Shown: piece by piece, positions 60,967-64,000 of the stretch
Layout of the letters: every line of letters begins with the position of its first letter
How positions within the stretch are numbered: the stretch's first letter is position 1
From: UBA7672 sp038326205
Lineage (GTDB): Bacteria; Pseudomonadota; Alphaproteobacteria; Caulobacterales; Hyphomonadaceae
Assembly (NCBI GenBank): GCA_038326205.1
Contig: JBBQJV010000012.1
Coordinates: 6,328 to 70,327, forward strand
Direction: 5' to 3'
Length of the DNA: 64,000 nt
Made by a program: the position numbers and the translations under genes
Notes under the pieces: model-generated
Seen by the model: the letters and a program-made list of their open reading frames with translations, nothing else
Told to the model about the DNA's origin: nothing
The model's database searches: none

Positions 60967-61815
60967 ATGGGCCACACGGTTCGGCTGCGCGGCGCCTTCT
61001 GGCCCCAGGATCACTGGGGCCGGGTAACCAACGCGGCTATCGCACGCGAACAGATCGCTCAGCCCGCTCTTGAAGCCGCCGACGAAGTTGCCGACGCGGC
61101 GCTCGAACGCTTCAGCGACCAACTCCATTCCGTTTATCTTTCAGGCCCTGCGGCGCGCGGACGTCCGGGCGGCGTTGCTGTGTTCGTGCTTCTCCGCATG
61201 GGCGCAACTCAACCACGCAGCGTTGCTGATGGCTGGGAGCATGCGCTCGCCGCGCAACTGCGTCGCCGCCATCCCCGCGTTGGCCGGATCGCCATCGCCG
61301 TCTTCAGTTGGAAAGACGTGTTCACCACCGACGGGGCGTTCTCGCCAGCGCGCTTCCGCCTGGCCGTCAACTCGGTCTGCATCGCTGGCCGCAACATGAC
61401 GCGGATGCTGGCGCCGCAACGGCTCGACGCGGCCGTGATGAATGGCGACATCCTGAATTTCCGCGCGCGCATGCTGAATGCCGCCGGCCGTCTCGGCGCC
61501 GCCAAGTCTCCGGACCGCGTGCGCGCCGCTGCGATGGACGCAGGCCATGCCGTGCTGGCGGCAGGCTTCGCCCTGATCCTCGAGCGCGAGCAGACCTACA
61601 CCGAAGACCTCGACCTGCGTCGCGACATGTTTGCGCTGAACTATCCGGGCCGCACGCTGGACATGGGGCAGGCCTACATCATGGCGACGCGCCCCTCGCC
61701 AGACGCCATGAAGGCGCTGGTGTTCGTGGATGCTGCCTGTCGCTGGATGACGCCTCTGACGGACTCCTGGCTCAACGCCAACAACCCGCAGCGTGCAGAT
61801 CGCCTAAAGGCGTAA
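60967..61815 (+). CDS. Nucleotidyltransferase-like protein lacking catalytic acids
   Basis: A 282-residue protein. HSVYLSGPAARGRPGGVAVFVLL has the layout of the GSxxRG...DxD core of the nucleotidyltransferase (ANT/MNT) fold, but reads GP for GS and VAV for DxD. The C-terminal half is helical with a repeated Ala-rich pattern (AAAMDAGHAVLAAGFALILE). It is therefore probably a non-catalytic member. Its role is unknown. The start is set by the fold; GGGAG lies upstream. Confidence 0.7.
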   Translation: MGHTVRLRGAFWPQDHWGRVTNAAIAREQIAQPALEAADEVADAALERFSDQLHSVYLSGPAARGRPGGVAVFVLLRMGATQPRSVADGWEHALAAQLRRRHPRVGRIAIAVFSWKDVFTTDGAFSPARFRLAVNSVCIAGRNMTRMLAPQRLDAAVMNGDILNFRARMLNAAGRLGAAKSPDRVRAAAMDAGHAVLAAGFALILEREQTYTEDLDLRRDMFALNYPGRTLDMGQAYIMATRPSPDAMKALVFVDAACRWMTPLTDSWLNANNPQRADRLKA

Positions 61816-61835
61816 GTCGCGCGTAAGCTATCGGT

Positions 61836-62633
61836 TCAAGCCGCAACGGCCTCCAGCGCGGGCGTCACCGTCACGAATTGTGACACGCTCTTGCAAGGAC
61901 CTGATGTCGTGAGAAACGCGATGTCTGTGGCGTCGCGGCCAACGCCGATACGCACCAGACCCTCGATCGGCGCGAGGCGCGTGGGATCGACCAGCCACCA
62001 TCCGCCATCAAGATAGACTTCGAAGACGGCGTGAAAGTCGGGAGGGGCGAGCTTCCACGCATAGGCGCTGACGGCACGCGACGGTATGTTGAGCGCCCGG
62101 CAGAGCGTGATGCCGAGATGGCTGAAGTCCCGGCAGACGCCCGCCCGGTCAACGAAAGTGCGCTCCGCCGTAGTTTCAGCATCGCTGACGCCGGGCGTGT
62201 AATCGACGTGCTGATGTATCCAGTCGAGCACCGCCAGAACCTGTGCGCCGCCATCAGCGAATTCGCCAAACTCCCGGTTGGCGAACAACACGAAGCGATC
62301 GGACGGGCAGTACCGGCTCGGCGTCAGATACTGCAATGCTTCGGGCGGAAGCTGAAGCCAACTCGCCTTCTGTGCGGAGGCCGGAAGCGTGATACGTAGA
62401 CCGTTCTCAACGAGCGCTTCGTAGACAATGCTGGTCTCGCCTTCAAAGCGGGCACGGAAGCGGCGCTCGCCCCGCGCGTCAGCCAGATCCTGCACAACAT
62501 CGCTCGGCGGCGTCAGGACCAGCGCCTCGGAAATCACGGCTTGCTCAGCCGAGTGAGCGGCCTGAATCGAGACGATGGCTTCTGACCCCGTCGCATAGTC
62601 AAACACAAGCTCGGCACGAACGTTCAAACGCAT
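61836..62633 (-). CDS. Transglutaminase-like cysteine peptidase family protein
   Basis: A 265-residue protein with an N-terminal beta domain (LNVRAELVFDYATGSEAIVS) and the transglutaminase core: Cys in DRAGVCRDFSHLGITLCRAL, His in PPDFHAVFEVYL and Asp in WWLVDPTRLAP. Length and order match the bacterial transglutaminase-like family often encoded with alpha-E and circularly permuted ATP-grasp proteins; no such partners lie here. Start 62633 has CGGAGGG upstream. Confidence 0.9.
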   Translation of the reverse strand: MRLNVRAELVFDYATGSEAIVSIQAAHSAEQAVISEALVLTPPSDVVQDLADARGERRFRARFEGETSIVYEALVENGLRITLPASAQKASWLQLPPEALQYLTPSRYCPSDRFVLFANREFGEFADGGAQVLAVLDWIHQHVDYTPGVSDAETTAERTFVDRAGVCRDFSHLGITLCRALNIPSRAVSAYAWKLAPPDFHAVFEVYLDGGWWLVDPTRLAPIEGLVRIGVGRDATDIAFLTTSGPCKSVSQFVTVTPALEAVAA

Positions 62634-62707
62634 GGGGACCCTCCGGACCAGTCGCACAATGCGCAGACGGCGCGCAGGTTCCCTCGAACCGATCCGTATC
62701 GCGAAGA

Positions 62708-62935
62708 CTACTTCTCGGCTCGCAGCTTCCCGCGCGCGTCCATCTCTGCGCCGCAGCCCACGCAGGTAAAGCCGCCCCACATCGCCTGCTGCATGTTCGC
62801 AGGCTTGCGCATCTTCGGCTGTTCGCGGCCACAGCTGGGACACTTCACAGGTTTGCGGGACATCGCGAACATCAGCAGCACGATGCCCGCGCTAATGCCG
62901 CCGACCAGCATTCCGGTTGTTGCACCATCCATCAT
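62708..62935 (-). CDS. Small zinc-ribbon membrane protein
   Basis: A 75-residue protein. An N-terminal membrane helix (MLVGGISAGIVLLMFAMS) is followed by two CxxC pairs (CPSCGREQ and CVGCGAEM) that form a zinc ribbon. GGGAG lies four to seven bases before the double ATG. Unknown role; perhaps a membrane-bound regulator or assembly factor. Confidence 0.78.
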   Translation of the reverse strand: MMDGATTGMLVGGISAGIVLLMFAMSRKPVKCPSCGREQPKMRKPANMQQAMWGGFTCVGCGAEMDARGKLRAEK

Positions 62936-63061
62936 TTGCTCCCTACCCGCGCGCCGGAGGATGCTTTGCCTTGCCGCTGAGGTCCAGCCAGCAAAGTTGG
63001 CGGTAGACCCTTCCGGAGCGCAGTCCTATCAGATGGAGAACGACGGTCTCGGGAGGGGCGG

Positions 63062-64000
63062 ATGAAAACGGTTTTGCTTGGCTTCGTATCGGCCATTGCG
63101 CTTGGTGCGTGCGCAGGGATGGAGACGCCGCCACCGGCCAGCGCCAACCCTATCGCCCAACCCGCCCCAATGACGGGCAAGGAAGCGCCCTCCAGCTTCA
63201 CGCGCGCTGAGCACGACACCGTCCGCGCCGAACGCAACTTTGCCGACACCCAGGATTTCGACTTCGCCTCGCGCGGCTTCGTGGCCACGCGGAAGGATCC
63301 GCTGATCACCAACGCTGCGGGACAGACAGTCTGGGATCTTGCCGCGTTCGATTTCCTGAAAGGGGCATCGTCAGAGACGGTGAACCCCAGCCTGTGGCGG
63401 CAGGGCCAGCTGATGGCGAAGCACGGCCTGTTCAAGGTCAGTGATCGCATCTGGCAGGTACGTGGTTTCGATCTCGCAAACATCACCTTCGTGAAGGGAG
63501 ACACCGGCTGGATCGTCATCGACACGCTGGGCTCGAACGAGACAGCGAAAGCTGCGCTCGATCTCGTTACCGAACAGCTGGGCGCACGGCCGATCACGAC
63601 CGTGATCTACACGCATTCGCACGCCGACCATTTCGCGGGTACGGCCGGCATCGTGAAGCTGGAAGATGTACGCGCAGGCAAAGTCTCCGTGATCGCTCCA
63701 AAGGGATTTCTCGAAGCGGCCGTGGGCGAGAACGTCATTGCAGGACCCGCCATGCAACGCCGCGCGCTTTACCAGTTCGGCATTCCCCTCGCCAAGGGCG
63801 CGGATGGACTGATGAACGCCGGCATTGGCCCTGGCATCGCAAATGGCACGCCTTCTCTCATCCCGCCAACGAAGGAGATCGGCGCCACGGGCGAGACGGT
63901 GACCATCGATGGCGTAAAGCTGGTGTTCCAGTTCACGCCGGGCACCGAAGCGCCGGCGGAAATGAACATCGATTTCCCCGACTGGAAGATCGTCGACATG
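63062..64000 (+). CDS. Alkyl/aryl-sulfatase of the metallo-beta-lactamase fold, partial (runs off right edge)
   Basis: The first 313 residues of an SDSA1-type sulfatase. A lipoprotein leader (MKTVLLGFVSAIALGACAGM) precedes WDLAAFDFL and the zinc motif TVIYTHSHADHFAG. The spacing and LWRQGQLMAKHGLF are typical of linear primary-alkylsulfatases. It would cleave sulfate from long-chain alkyl sulfates in the periplasm. GGGAGGGGCGG precedes ATG 63062. The sequence stops in-frame at the window edge. Confidence 0.92.
   Translation, partial: MKTVLLGFVSAIALGACAGMETPPPASANPIAQPAPMTGKEAPSSFTRAEHDTVRAERNFADTQDFDFASRGFVATRKDPLITNAAGQTVWDLAAFDFLKGASSETVNPSLWRQGQLMAKHGLFKVSDRIWQVRGFDLANITFVKGDTGWIVIDTLGSNETAKAALDLVTEQLGARPITTVIYTHSHADHFAGTAGIVKLEDVRAGKVSVIAPKGFLEAAVGENVIAGPAMQRRALYQFGIPLAKGADGLMNAGIGPGIANGTPSLIPPTKEIGATGETVTIDGVKLVFQFTPGTEAPAEMNIDFPDWKIVDM

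Noticed and set aside
1..64000. CRISPR arrays and rRNA operons
   Set aside because: No regularly spaced repeats and no rRNA sequence were seen anywhere in the window.

Overview
The window is about 64 kb of a GC-rich alphaproteobacterial chromosome. Several things suggest a member of the Caulobacterales, probably near Hyphomonadaceae: the SUV3-like helicase / S4 protein / CPBP protease / fdxA / carD / rpoH run, a DUF4167-prmC pair, a short PutA, a TorF porin and a TTGAAA-N14-GCTAAG promoter of the Caulobacter housekeeping type. The genus is an inference. Coding density is high and gene starts usually carry clear GGAG-type Shine-Dalgarno sites.

Layout. 1-5,836: right end of an integrated island. 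A P4-type tyrosine integrase lies directly beside the 3' end of tRNA-Leu(CAG), with four short direct repeats ahead of it. Inside is a 956-residue TIR-nSTAND-FGE protein of the predicted conflict/immunity type, and then an unrecognised gene that runs off the left edge. 5,966-10,941: lipid A deacylase-like protein, DUF411 protein, tRNA-Ser(GGA), a YtcJ-type amidohydrolase lipoprotein, rpmB and a Tat-exported dipeptidase. 11,231-17,869: helicase/S4/CPBP overlapping operon, ferredoxin, CarD, a membrane protein and an RpoH-type sigma factor. 18,208-20,943: decayed nuclease-like lipoprotein gene, tRNA-Arg(CCT), a membrane protein and a SET-domain protein.

21,000-23,456 is a mosaic accessory region. 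Its core is a 1,268-bp element (21,967-23,234) bounded by 26-bp inverted repeats that match at 24 positions, and flanked by an exact 8-bp direct repeat. It has the form of an insertion sequence but encodes no transposase I can recognise. Next come a BlaI/BlaR1-like operon with TonB domains (23,457-25,738), an SDR/methyltransferase/lipoprotein operon, an amidohydrolase-SDR pair, PutA, a glycosyltransferase, an M16 protease and a nucleoside deaminase.

38,600-41,339 is a polyamine locus: a structured leader resembling the alphaproteobacterial speF element (with a tiny Arg-rich ORF), ornithine decarboxylase, and a deoxyhypusine-synthase-like enzyme that probably makes homospermidine. Then a nonsense-mutated VOC gene beside two intact VOC genes, several small proteins, DUF4167, prmC, a TPR protein, slyX, a MOSC protein, queF, a TorF porin, a CPA2 antiporter, bioY, an alpha/beta hydrolase, alanine dehydrogenase, hflK-hflC, a family 2 glycosyltransferase, Mrp, a RutA-like gene remnant, a nucleotidyltransferase-like protein lacking catalytic acids, a transglutaminase, a zinc-ribbon protein and the start of an alkylsulfatase cut by the right edge.

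Four genes are visibly broken: the nuclease-like gene, a VOC gene, the RutA-like gene and a less certain one at 21,385-21,930. The best candidates for undescribed biology are the TIR-nSTAND-FGE gene with its unknown neighbour, and the transposase-less element at 21,967-23,234.
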